NCBI GenBank assembly: GCA_002369135.1
Contig: DFEY01000003.1
Location: 693,432-757,431 of the forward strand
DNA from: Lachnospira sp. UBA3790
Lineage (GTDB): Bacteria > Bacillota > Clostridia > Lachnospirales > Lachnospiraceae
DNA: 64,000 nucleotides
Direction of reading: 5' to 3'
Shown here piece by piece: positions 17,104 through 24,499 of the stretch. The translations under genes and the position numbers were made by a program. Below the pieces are notes generated by a model. It searched no databases. It had not been told where the DNA came from and saw only the letters and a list, made by a program, of their open reading frames with translations. The first letter of the stretch is position 1. Each line of letters opens with the position of its first letter.

Positions 17104-17123
17104 TGCGAAAAACACTCATTTTT
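17083..17123 (-). terminator. Terminator of the HD dNTPase gene, overlapping the carA promoter
   Basis: AAAAATGAGTGTT (17083-17095) pairs perfectly with AACACTCATTTTT (17111-17123) across a 15-nt loop, with A/T runs on both strands. Confidence 0.7.
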
Positions 17124-17125
17124 TA

Positions 17126-18331
17126 TTAAAAATACGTCTTAAACTGAATATCTGCTTTATCATTTGGGAACAGTTCATTATAAAGAGCAATAAAGTAATC
17201 ATCAGTCATACTAGAAATGAAATCTACTACTATTTGTTGCTTATCTTCTTCCCTATAATCCTTAGCTCCTCTATCGTGATTATTGTTATTAATAAAGTTG
17301 ATATGGTGGCGGTAAATGATTGATTTTTCATCTCCAGACACTACATCTTTATAAAGTCTATCATATAGTTTTTCAAACATAGGCCCTATGATGCTATTAT
17401 ACTCTTTCTGCGTATCCTCGCTTAGGTAAATCATCTCATAGTTCTCTCGCTTAGCAGTCTTTAAATCATTGTATGCGGCTTCACTTAAAAGTATGTAATC
17501 TTTGCCGTAGCTGTTCTCAATAATATCAACACTAAGGTTGTTTATAATCTCAGCATTTTTATCTCCAATGCTCTCGCTCGAAAACTCAGTATCATTATCA
17601 ATAATCTTCGCCGTCAAAGCATCTTGTCTATCTTTTCCAATGTATGCAATCATATCTGAAATTCTAACTACACATCCTTCTAATGTAGTCGGAACCAAAG
17701 ACTTAATGGCAGATGGACCATCTGTGTAACAGCTCTCTATTTCTTTGTCGAGATCTTCAAAGGTTTTGCCAAGTTTAGGTCTATACTCCTTCTGCTCAAA
17801 CTCACCATTATGACAAAGAACGCCATCTAATACTTGAAGACTGATGTTTCTCTGAAATAGTTTATCTAACACTCTTGCACTTTGAACATTGTGGTTAAAG
17901 TATCTGCCAGTTCTAGCATGATAAACATCGTTTAGATATCTCTCTCCTGCGTGTCCAAATGGAGTATGTCCAATGTCGTGTCCAAGAGCCATTGCCTCAA
18001 TCAAGTCTTCATTAAGACCTAACACACGTCCAATATTTCTAGCAATACGTGCTACTAACTGAACATGAAGTGCGCGTCTAGAAATATCATCATTATTAAT
18101 AAACGAAAAGACTTGCGTCTTATCTGTATAACGACTGTAATATGGAATATGAAGAATCTTTTCTATATCGCGCTGAAAAGCAGGCCTCCACAAAGTGGCC
18201 TTATCCCTTTCCATATTTCTGCGAACAATATCCTCATCATTACATCTATAAGGTGAAAGAATATGGTTTTTCATATCTTCTTTTATTCGATTTTGAAGTT
18301 CTTCTGAAATCTTATGATAATTATGTCTCAT
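17126..18331 (-). CDS. HD-domain deoxynucleoside triphosphate triphosphohydrolase-like protein
   Basis: 401 residues from ATG 18331, chosen because AAAGGA lies 6 bp upstream; an ATG eight codons earlier has no ribosome site. HD-domain metal ligands are visible: H89 in RALHV, the HD pair at 118-119 in ALGHDIGHTPFGHAGERY, and a later D in VVRISDMIAYIGKD. The pattern fits dGTPase/dNTPase proteins that trim dNTP pools; the exact substrate is uncertain. An extended -10 (18361-18369) precedes it and it is divergent from nth. Confidence 0.85.
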   Translation of the reverse strand: MRHNYHKISEELQNRIKEDMKNHILSPYRCNDEDIVRRNMERDKATLWRPAFQRDIEKILHIPYYSRYTDKTQVFSFINNDDISRRALHVQLVARIARNIGRVLGLNEDLIEAMALGHDIGHTPFGHAGERYLNDVYHARTGRYFNHNVQSARVLDKLFQRNISLQVLDGVLCHNGEFEQKEYRPKLGKTFEDLDKEIESCYTDGPSAIKSLVPTTLEGCVVRISDMIAYIGKDRQDALTAKIIDNDTEFSSESIGDKNAEIINNLSVDIIENSYGKDYILLSEAAYNDLKTAKRENYEMIYLSEDTQKEYNSIIGPMFEKLYDRLYKDVVSGDEKSIIYRHHINFINNNNHDRGAKDYREEDKQQIVVDFISSMTDDYFIALYNELFPNDKADIQFKTYF

Positions 18332-18360
18332 ACTTATCCTTTCTTCTCTCTCCAAGAAGC

Positions 18361-18369
18361 ATTATAACA
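18361..18369 (-). promoter_or_regulatory. Extended -10 element of the HD dNTPase gene
   Basis: TGTTATAAT on the minus strand. No -35 resembling TTGACA exists at the right distance; that position is taken by the left arm of a G-rich inverted repeat. Confidence 0.6.
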
Positions 18370-18380
18370 TATTTTTCAAT

Positions 18381-18444
18381 GGCGGGGGAGAAAGGATAGG
18401 GGTACGAACGATTGTTAGTGAGACCCCTATTCTTTTCCCCCGCC
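18381..18444. repeat. G/C-tract inverted repeat between divergent HD and nth promoters
   Basis: Left arm 18381-18403 (GGCGGGGGAGAAAGGATAGG then GGT) pairs with right arm 18423-18444 (ACCCCTATTCTTTTCCCCCG then CC), with about 20 of 22 positions complementary across a 19-nt loop. Its G/C runs are unlike the AT-rich surroundings. It occupies the -35 regions of both flanking extended -10 promoters. It could be an operator, a REP-like mobile palindrome or a structured RNA. Confidence 0.75.
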
Positions 18445-18461
18445 CCAATAAAAAATAAATG

Positions 18462-18470
18462 TGTTATAAT
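18462..18470 (+). promoter_or_regulatory. Extended -10 element of nth
   Basis: TGTTATAAT ends six bases before the ATG of nth at 18477, the same spacing as at the PAP2 gene. There is no recognisable -35 and no Shine-Dalgarno. Confidence 0.6.
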
Positions 18471-18476
18471 GCCTTT

Positions 18477-19112
18477 ATGAGAAAGAAAGAATTAGCATTA
18501 GAGATTATTAAAAGATTAAAAAAAGAATATCCAGATGCAGCATGTACTCTAGATATTTCGATAGCATGGAAATTACTAATATCTGTTAGGCTTGCAGCGC
18601 AGTGTACTGACGAGCGAGTAAATAAAATTGTGCCAAAGCTGTATGAAAAATATCCGGATATTGATGCTATAGCCGATGCACCGGTCGAGAAGATTGAAGA
18701 AATTGTAAGGCCATGTGGTCTTGGAAAAAGCAAGGCTAGAGATATAAAGGCATGTATGCAGATGTTAAGGGATGACTTTGATTATAAAGTTCCTGACAAT
18801 ATGAAAGATTTGCTTAAACTTCCGGGTGTAGGAAGAAAGTCAGCCAACCTTATTATTGGAGATGTGTTTGGCGGTCCCGCTATTGTCACTGATACACATT
18901 GTATTAGGTTGGCAAATAGATTTGGGCTTGTTAATGGAATTAAAGAACCCAAGAAAGTTGAGATGGAACTTTGGAAGATTATTCCACCTGAGGAAGGAAG
19001 CGACTTTTGTCACAGGCTAGTTCTTCACGGAAGGGATGTCTGTACGGCGCGTACTACTCCTTACTGCGATAAATGTTGTTTAAATGATATATGTAAAAAA
19101 CGAGGTGTATAA
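18477..19112 (+). CDS. nth: Endonuclease III (DNA glycosylase/AP lyase)
   Basis: 211 residues. The helix-hairpin-helix LPGVGRKSANLIIG carries catalytic K121, followed by the catalytic Asp in VTDTHCIRLANR (D139). Four cysteines near 187-205 (CTARTTPYCDKCC..C) form the [4Fe-4S] cluster. It removes oxidised pyrimidines in base-excision repair. ATG 18477 matches the family's start; an ATG six codons upstream overlaps the -10 box. No ribosome site precedes either, suggesting a leaderless transcript. Confidence 0.95.
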   Translation: MRKKELALEIIKRLKKEYPDAACTLDISIAWKLLISVRLAAQCTDERVNKIVPKLYEKYPDIDAIADAPVEKIEEIVRPCGLGKSKARDIKACMQMLRDDFDYKVPDNMKDLLKLPGVGRKSANLIIGDVFGGPAIVTDTHCIRLANRFGLVNGIKEPKKVEMELWKIIPPEEGSDFCHRLVLHGRDVCTARTTPYCDKCCLNDICKKRGV

Positions 19113-19124
19113 ACACCTCGTTTT
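19097..19124. terminator. Bidirectional terminator overlapping both convergent stop codons
   Basis: AAAACGAGGTGT (19097-19108) pairs perfectly with ACACCTCGTTTT (19113-19124). The TAA of nth is in the loop, and the stop codon of the opposite-strand PepSY gene (19123-19125) overlaps the end of the stem. Confidence 0.88.
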
Positions 19125-19830
19125 ACTGTTCTGAATTATTATTGTTTTCATATTCATTGGAATATGCGCTTATAACTGATCCGGTAAATGCATCTATAGA
19201 ATAATTGTATTCTGTATTCCCAACGTAAAACTGAAGATTATAAGTATCACCATCTAGCACCGCCAATGTGAAAACGGCATCACTCATACTCACACCTGCC
19301 GAACTAATCGCAATACTCTTCGCTCTATCCATTCCAATAACTACATCAGCATCATCTTCGTCATCTTTTTTAGATTTAACTTTCTTTGTGGTTTCTTGAA
19401 TCTTCTTTCCACCACTAGAATATTTTTCTGAAGAAACACTCTGGTTACCAGATCTTTTTCTTTTCTTCTTTTTAGATTTCTTCTTATCCTCTTTGTTAGA
19501 ATCAGACTTTTTCTTCTTAACAATTTTCTTTTCTAATATAATTCCGTTTGATGCGTTCACATAGTAGTGATAATCTTTTTTGTCTGTATCAAAATCTACA
19601 CAATATACATATGTAGAGTCTTTATACTCAAAATCAACATCTACGTCGTTTACGTTTTTCTCTTTCACCCCTGCATCTATATATGCAAACTTTTTGGCTG
19701 CCTCTACTCCTATTGAACTGTTTTTAGCAATCATTCTCATTGCAGTTATTCCAATGATAACTAAAACGATAACAACCAAACAACTAATGAAGGTAATCAT
19801 TATTTTTTTATTCTGTATGAACTTTTTCAT
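19123..19830 (-). CDS. Membrane-anchored protein with two PepSY domains
   Basis: 235 residues from ATG 19830, which has a perfect GGAGGTGAT ribosome site; an ATG 12 codons upstream falls in an inverted repeat. A short basic N-terminus precedes a transmembrane helix (about 8-30). Two extracellular PepSY-type repeats follow (about 40-100 and 178-228, each ending in YxxDAxTGxVI-like or YYVNASNGIIL). Between them lies a highly basic, then acidic linker rich in Lys, Ser and Asp. PepSY domains can inhibit peptidases. It is last in the RR-HK-LRR-PepSY cluster. Confidence 0.8.
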   Translation of the reverse strand: MKKFIQNKKIMITFISCLVVIVLVIIGITAMRMIAKNSSIGVEAAKKFAYIDAGVKEKNVNDVDVDFEYKDSTYVYCVDFDTDKKDYHYYVNASNGIILEKKIVKKKKSDSNKEDKKKSKKKKRKRSGNQSVSSEKYSSGGKKIQETTKKVKSKKDDEDDADVVIGMDRAKSIAISSAGVSMSDAVFTLAVLDGDTYNLQFYVGNTEYNYSIDAFTGSVISAYSNEYENNNNSEQ

Positions 19831-19852
19831 ATAATCACCTCCATTTAGTTTA

Positions 19853-19884
19853 TTTAGGGTATACACCGAAATGTATACCCTAAA
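19853..19884. repeat. Perfect 12-bp inverted repeat between LRR and PepSY genes
   Basis: TTTAGGGTATAC and GTATACCCTAAA flank an 8-nt loop. It lacks a T-tract, so it is more likely an RNA-processing or attenuation hairpin, or an operator, than a simple terminator. It ends 23 bp before the PepSY start. Confidence 0.65.
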
Positions 19885-19897
19885 CTGTAATCAAATC

Positions 19898-21739
19898 TTA
19901 TAGTTTATTGATGTTCCATTTACTGTATACTTTTTTGCCGTCGACTGTCTTGTATGCTCTAATTCCTACATACTTAAGTCCTTTGGCTTTCTTCTTTGTA
20001 ATTGAGATATTCTTACTCTTCTCATTGTACTTAGCAGTATACTTCTTAACACCTTTCTTAAGGTTTATATCTTTAGCAACCCAGATTTCATATCCGTTTA
20101 CTTCTGATACCTTATCCCAGCCAAGTGAGATCTTTAAAGCCTTCTTAGTACTATATGAGTCGATATCTGGTGTAACCCAAGCTTGTGATATGCCCTGCTC
20201 AAACTGATATGTAACATTATTCTTTACTCCAAATGATTTCATATCAAATCCTTGTGTACTTCCTTTGATTAGGACAAATTTTGTATTATTACTTTCAGCA
20301 AAAGCGTTTGCTCCTACAGTTTTAACGTTTGCCGGAATAGTAATATTAGACCATGGTACATTTTGGAATGCAGCTTTACCAACAGTCTCTAATTTAGTAT
20401 TTGAAGTTAAAAAGTCACCTAAATTGATGTTAGTATTTCTAAATGCGCTTGCTCCCACAGTTTTTAATTCGCCATTAATTATTACTTCTTTCAAGTCAAC
20501 ACAATCATAAAATGTGTTATCGAGAATTGCTGTAATAGCAGCTGGCAACTCTACCTTTGCAAGTTGTGTACCGGCAAATGCGTATTTTCCTATATTCTTA
20601 ACATTTTCTAAGTTAATTTCTGATAATGAAGAATATGCAAAAGCATTTTTACCAATTGTTTCAACTGATGGAGGTAATGCTACTTTGTTAACTGATACCC
20701 CATCATAAGCGTAATCACAAATAGTTGTAATTCCTACTGGAACAACACTTGGTTCTGCACCATTACCAATAATTACATATTTTCCATCACCTATACAGAA
20801 TCCATCATCCTCTGTAATGCGTGTAGGGAATTTCTTTTTTAGTGTATTTGCATCCATGTTAAACACTTTTTTAAGTATTACAATTTGAGGAATTTCAAGA
20901 TTTGTTTTATCTGCTAAAATATCCAACTTCATGCTTGAAGTTTTATTCTTGTCAGGATATGCTTCATCATTTACTTTTGCTAGTGATGCAGGAAGTGTTA
21001 CTCTAACTAAGTTATTGCAAACATATCCAGCACCATTAGTATATGTTACTGCGTATACATTAAATACTGTACATCCTTCTCTCAACGCTACAGTATCTCT
21101 ACCTGATGGAACTCTAACAACTCCTGAACCATCCTTTGTATAAACTACACCATCATATGATTTGAAATTAGGATCATTAGCTGAAGTTTCAAAGTTGTAA
21201 GTTTTAAAATATCCTGTTACGTTGTAATCTAGATTTGTATTAAATGTAACTGTATCTAAATTTGTTCCTTCAGAAGAGTAATTATACTTTATATTTTTAC
21301 CCTTTTTATCAACAACGCTAAAGCTACCTGGAAGTGTCATATAATCAAGTTTCTTACACTTATCGTAAAAACCTTCGCCCAGTTTTGTTGCTTTTGTAGG
21401 AATAGTCAATTTCTTAATAGCTGTACCATAAAAAGCATTGACACCAATCTTCTTAACTGTCTTAGGGATTGAAATCTTTGTTACTTTCTTGAAGTTCTTG
21501 AAAGCATTGTTTGAGATATTCTTAACACCCTTCTTGATAACAATCTTCTTTACCTTGCTTTTCTTAACCTTAATCTTCTTAGGCATGTTACCCTTACCCT
21601 TAATAGTAAGTGTGCCCTTCTTAAGCTTATAGGTCACCTTCTTCTTAGCCTGTACATTTGTTGTTTGAACGCCTGCGGCAAATGCTACCGCTACTGCCAA
21701 ACAAAATGCCACCATAATACATTTCATTAGTTTTTTCAT
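19898..21739 (-). CDS. Secreted BspA-type leucine-rich repeat surface protein
   Basis: 613 residues. The signal peptide covers about 1-31 (MKKLMKCIMVAFCLAVAVAF, ends VQA-KKK). A very Lys-rich segment precedes several LRR_5/BspA units of the form IxIPKTVKKIGxNAF and VELPAAITAILDNTFYDC. An irregular region interrupts them at about 160-320. The last ~90 residues form an Fn3-like, Lys-rich domain (GYEIWVAKD..VGIRAYK). It probably acts at the cell surface in adhesion or binding; there is no LPXTG anchor. A tandem repeat site like that of the adjacent two-component operon lies upstream, suggesting control by that system. Confidence 0.85.
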   Translation of the reverse strand: MKKLMKCIMVAFCLAVAVAFAAGVQTTNVQAKKKVTYKLKKGTLTIKGKGNMPKKIKVKKSKVKKIVIKKGVKNISNNAFKNFKKVTKISIPKTVKKIGVNAFYGTAIKKLTIPTKATKLGEGFYDKCKKLDYMTLPGSFSVVDKKGKNIKYNYSSEGTNLDTVTFNTNLDYNVTGYFKTYNFETSANDPNFKSYDGVVYTKDGSGVVRVPSGRDTVALREGCTVFNVYAVTYTNGAGYVCNNLVRVTLPASLAKVNDEAYPDKNKTSSMKLDILADKTNLEIPQIVILKKVFNMDANTLKKKFPTRITEDDGFCIGDGKYVIIGNGAEPSVVPVGITTICDYAYDGVSVNKVALPPSVETIGKNAFAYSSLSEINLENVKNIGKYAFAGTQLAKVELPAAITAILDNTFYDCVDLKEVIINGELKTVGASAFRNTNINLGDFLTSNTKLETVGKAAFQNVPWSNITIPANVKTVGANAFAESNNTKFVLIKGSTQGFDMKSFGVKNNVTYQFEQGISQAWVTPDIDSYSTKKALKISLGWDKVSEVNGYEIWVAKDINLKKGVKKYTAKYNEKSKNISITKKKAKGLKYVGIRAYKTVDGKKVYSKWNINKL

Positions 21740-21805
21740 TTTCTTTCTCCTTTATGTATATATTTTTTTCGTTTTACCAACGATTATGGTTATATATTAA
21801 AAACT

Positions 21806-21827
21806 AAACATTAGAATAACATTAGAA
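21806..21827 (-). promoter_or_regulatory. Predicted response-regulator box upstream of the LRR gene
   Basis: Two direct half-sites, AACATTAGAAT and AACATTAGAA (plus-strand reading), stand 11 bp apart, the arrangement bound by OmpR-family regulators. The same 22-bp arrangement, with two differences, lies upstream of the adjacent response-regulator gene at 23981-24002. Confidence 0.6.
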
Positions 21828-21831
21828 ATAA

Positions 21832-23265
21832 TTATTTTTTAAAATAAATTTTAAATTCGGATCCTTGTCCTTCCTCGCTAATAACTCTAATGTTAGCATT
21901 ATGCATTTCTACTATCTTTTTAACCATAGACAAACCTAAACCATATCCATATGCCATTCTCTTCTTGTGAGTTCTAGAAGTATCTTCTCTATAAAATCTG
22001 TCAAAGATCTTACTAACACCCGATTCACTGATGCCTATTCCGTTATCCTTAACAGATAAAATAACATTGTCTTTATTATCCTTAAGCGATACCCAGATGT
22101 TTCCATTGTCATTTCCATACTTGTATGCATTGTCTATCAAGTTTTGAAGCATACGTGTGAGAAGCACTTGATGTCCACTAATTGTGATATTTGGATCCAC
22201 ATCATAGTCTAGTGTTATGTCTTTTAGCTTGATTAGTTTCATGTCTTCACATAATGAAGAAACTAGTTCTGATAAATCGATTGGCATCATTTGGTATTCA
22301 TCAGCTCGCTGTTCTAGTCTTGTGTAATCAAGCAATGTATCAATAAGCGTATTCATTCTGCCACCCTGCCTGTTAATAACTTCAATAGCAGACTTATACT
22401 CTTCATTTGTTCTGTCTTTTTCCAATGTTAGTTCAGTCTGAGCCATAATAACAGACATAGGTGTTCTTAGCTCATGAGATGCATCCGAGATAAATCTCTT
22501 TTCTGCTTCAAAGGAATCGTCCAGTCTTGAAATCATCTCATTAAAATCATCTGCCAAATCATATATCTCTCCAGTTCCATTTCCTATATCAATTCTCTTC
22601 TTTAAGTCTGAACCTTGAGAAATGCTAGAGGCCGCTTCTTCCATCTTATTAACAGGTTTAAGTAGTTTCAAAGAAATAAGAAGCCCGAACACTACCGCTA
22701 AGATAACTATAATAGGTAAAAACATAGCTGCTACTTTTGTAATACTAGTAAGTTGGTTCATTTCATTTGTAAGCGGAACCATACCTCTCATCCAAACACC
22801 ATTTAAGTTTTTACCAACTAGCTTTCTGTCATAAATATAATATGGCGTCTTATTAATGTTTTGTTTATAAACTCTAGACACCGAAAAAGATGGAACAAAA
22901 TCTATTTCTTTATCCTTTGTTAAAGGATTCTTTCCATATAGTATGTTTCCATCTTTGTCGTAAAGACCTATTTGAACATCTTTCATTTCCTCTAGGAAAT
23001 ATCTATCTATAATCAAATATCCCTTTTTATATTTAACAGCAATATCCTTTGTAATCTTGTTTAGCTTTTTGTTTTTCTTTTTAGCAAATTTTACTTTGTC
23101 AGCGTTCGACTCAACAGCACCCATAAGATACTGGCTAGTATTCGCCTCTAATACATTTTGGGCAACTACTCTTATAAGTAGAAATGTCAAAATAGCAACG
23201 ATTATCATTGCTATAGAAAAGGTCAGTGTAATATTAAATTTTATGGAACGTTTTTTTCTCTTCAT
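21832..23265 (-). CDS. Sensor histidine kinase
   Basis: 477 residues. Transmembrane helices at about 11-31 and 178-200 enclose a ~145-residue extracellular sensor region. A HAMP linker follows, then the HisKA box FISDASHELRTPMS (phosphorylated His near 263) and the HATPase_c motifs NLIDNAYKYG, DNGIGIS and GYGLGLSMV. It is an EnvZ/PhoR-type kinase that should phosphorylate the response regulator encoded just upstream. Its ATG overlaps that gene's stop by one base (TAATG). The stimulus is unknown. Confidence 0.93.
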   Translation of the reverse strand: MKRKKRSIKFNITLTFSIAMIIVAILTFLLIRVVAQNVLEANTSQYLMGAVESNADKVKFAKKKNKKLNKITKDIAVKYKKGYLIIDRYFLEEMKDVQIGLYDKDGNILYGKNPLTKDKEIDFVPSFSVSRVYKQNINKTPYYIYDRKLVGKNLNGVWMRGMVPLTNEMNQLTSITKVAAMFLPIIVILAVVFGLLISLKLLKPVNKMEEAASSISQGSDLKKRIDIGNGTGEIYDLADDFNEMISRLDDSFEAEKRFISDASHELRTPMSVIMAQTELTLEKDRTNEEYKSAIEVINRQGGRMNTLIDTLLDYTRLEQRADEYQMMPIDLSELVSSLCEDMKLIKLKDITLDYDVDPNITISGHQVLLTRMLQNLIDNAYKYGNDNGNIWVSLKDNKDNVILSVKDNGIGISESGVSKIFDRFYREDTSRTHKKRMAYGYGLGLSMVKKIVEMHNANIRVISEEGQGSEFKIYFKK

Positions 23266-23939
23266 TATTTGCCTTCTTTTATCACATAGCCACTTCCACG
23301 AACTGTGTGAATTAATTTAACATCACTATCTCCATCTATTTTCTTTCGAAGGTAACTAACATATACATCTACCACGTTAGTTCCGCCCTCATAGTCATAA
23401 TTCCAAATATGGTTTTCAATCTTCTCTCTTGAGATAACAATGTCTTTATTGTGTAGCAAGTACTCAAGTAGCTGGTATTCTTTGGCGGAGAGTTCTATCT
23501 CCTTATCACCTCTAGTTACTTTGTGTGATGAAAGGTCCATCTCTAAATCCGCAATACCAATAACATTCTTTGTCTCGCCAAACGCATTACGAGTGAGCGC
23601 GCGCACTCTAGCAGACAACTCGTCCAAAGAAAACGGTTTAACCAAATAGTCATTAGCTCCGCTGTCCAAACCTTGAACCCTATCATCTATAGAGTCTCTT
23701 GCAGTCAAAAATAAAACAGGTACTCTGCTGCCCTTGTTTCTGATGTGCTCTAATACAGCGTAACCATCTTTAACTGGCATCATAATGTCTAAAACCACAA
23801 CATCATATTCTGCCATATCAAAACAGTCGATCGCTTCCTCACCGTCAAAACAAGAATCAACAACATACCCGTCTGATTCCAATTTCGTCTTTACTATTGT
23901 ATTTAAATCTTCTTCATCTTCAGCAAATAGAATTCTCAT
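23265..23939 (-). CDS. OmpR-family response regulator
   Basis: 224 residues. The receiver domain has acidic E7/D8, phospho-acceptor D51 (VVLDIMMP), T in FLTARD and K in YLVKPF near 101. The C-terminal winged helix (about 125-222) has the recognition-helix region VVDVYVSYLRKKID and wing GSGYVIK. It has a GGAGGATAT ribosome site and a tandem 11-bp repeat 40 bp upstream that is nearly identical to one upstream of the LRR gene, which suggests autoregulation. Confidence 0.94.
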   Translation of the reverse strand: MRILFAEDEEDLNTIVKTKLESDGYVVDSCFDGEEAIDCFDMAEYDVVVLDIMMPVKDGYAVLEHIRNKGSRVPVLFLTARDSIDDRVQGLDSGANDYLVKPFSLDELSARVRALTRNAFGETKNVIGIADLEMDLSSHKVTRGDKEIELSAKEYQLLEYLLHNKDIVISREKIENHIWNYDYEGGTNVVDVYVSYLRKKIDGDSDVKLIHTVRGSGYVIKEGK

Positions 23940-23980
23940 AATATCCTCCGCGTCATTTGATGTCTTCTATTATTAATCTG

Positions 23981-24002
23981 AAACATTAAAATAAGATTAG
24001 AA
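23981..24002 (-). promoter_or_regulatory. Predicted autoregulatory response-regulator box
   Basis: Half-sites AACATTAAAAT and AAGATTAGAA (plus-strand reading) at 11-bp period, between folA and the response-regulator gene. It matches the site at 21806-21827 at 20 of 22 positions. It ends at the folA stop codon. Confidence 0.6.
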
Positions 24003-24491
24003 TTATTTTCTTTTATAAGTTCTAAAAGTATAATCCATTCCTTCGTAGTTATACTTTTCACTCTCATCGGCAATATACCACTCATCCATCTCATCAAGAT
24101 TTGGAATAAATGTGTCCGCGTCAAAGGAATGATCAATATAAGTAATATAGCAAGTATCACAGTGTTCAAGCATTTGGCGATAAATACTACCACCGCCTAT
24201 TACAAATACATCTTCACTTGGATATTTAGCTGCTTCTTTTAGGAAGTCATCCATAGTGTAGACTACTGTGGCACCATCCACTAAGTAATCAGTCTCAAGT
24301 GCTAACACAATATTTGTTCTATTTTTAAGCGGCTTAGATCCCGGGAAACTCTCCAAAGTATTCTTTCCCATAATAACAACTTTGCCCATAGTTTTTTCCT
24401 TAAAGTATTGCATATCTTCAGGAATAGAAATAAGCAAGTCGTTATCTTTGCCTATACCCCAATTTTTATCTACTGCAACAATTAAATTCAT
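24003..24491 (-). CDS. folA: Dihydrofolate reductase
   Basis: 162 residues, normal length. Family motifs are intact: MNLIVAVDKNWGIGKDNDLL at the N-terminus, MGKNTLESFP near 41, and VIGGGSIYRQML near 97-108 for NADPH binding. It regenerates tetrahydrofolate from the dihydrofolate that ThyA produces, and thyA lies 8 bp upstream in the same operon. The ribosome site is AGGAGA. Confidence 0.95.
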   Translation of the reverse strand: MNLIVAVDKNWGIGKDNDLLISIPEDMQYFKEKTMGKVVIMGKNTLESFPGSKPLKNRTNIVLALETDYLVDGATVVYTMDDFLKEAAKYPSEDVFVIGGGSIYRQMLEHCDTCYITYIDHSFDADTFIPNLDEMDEWYIADESEKYNYEGMDYTFRTYKRK

Positions 24492-24499
24492 GTTCTCTC

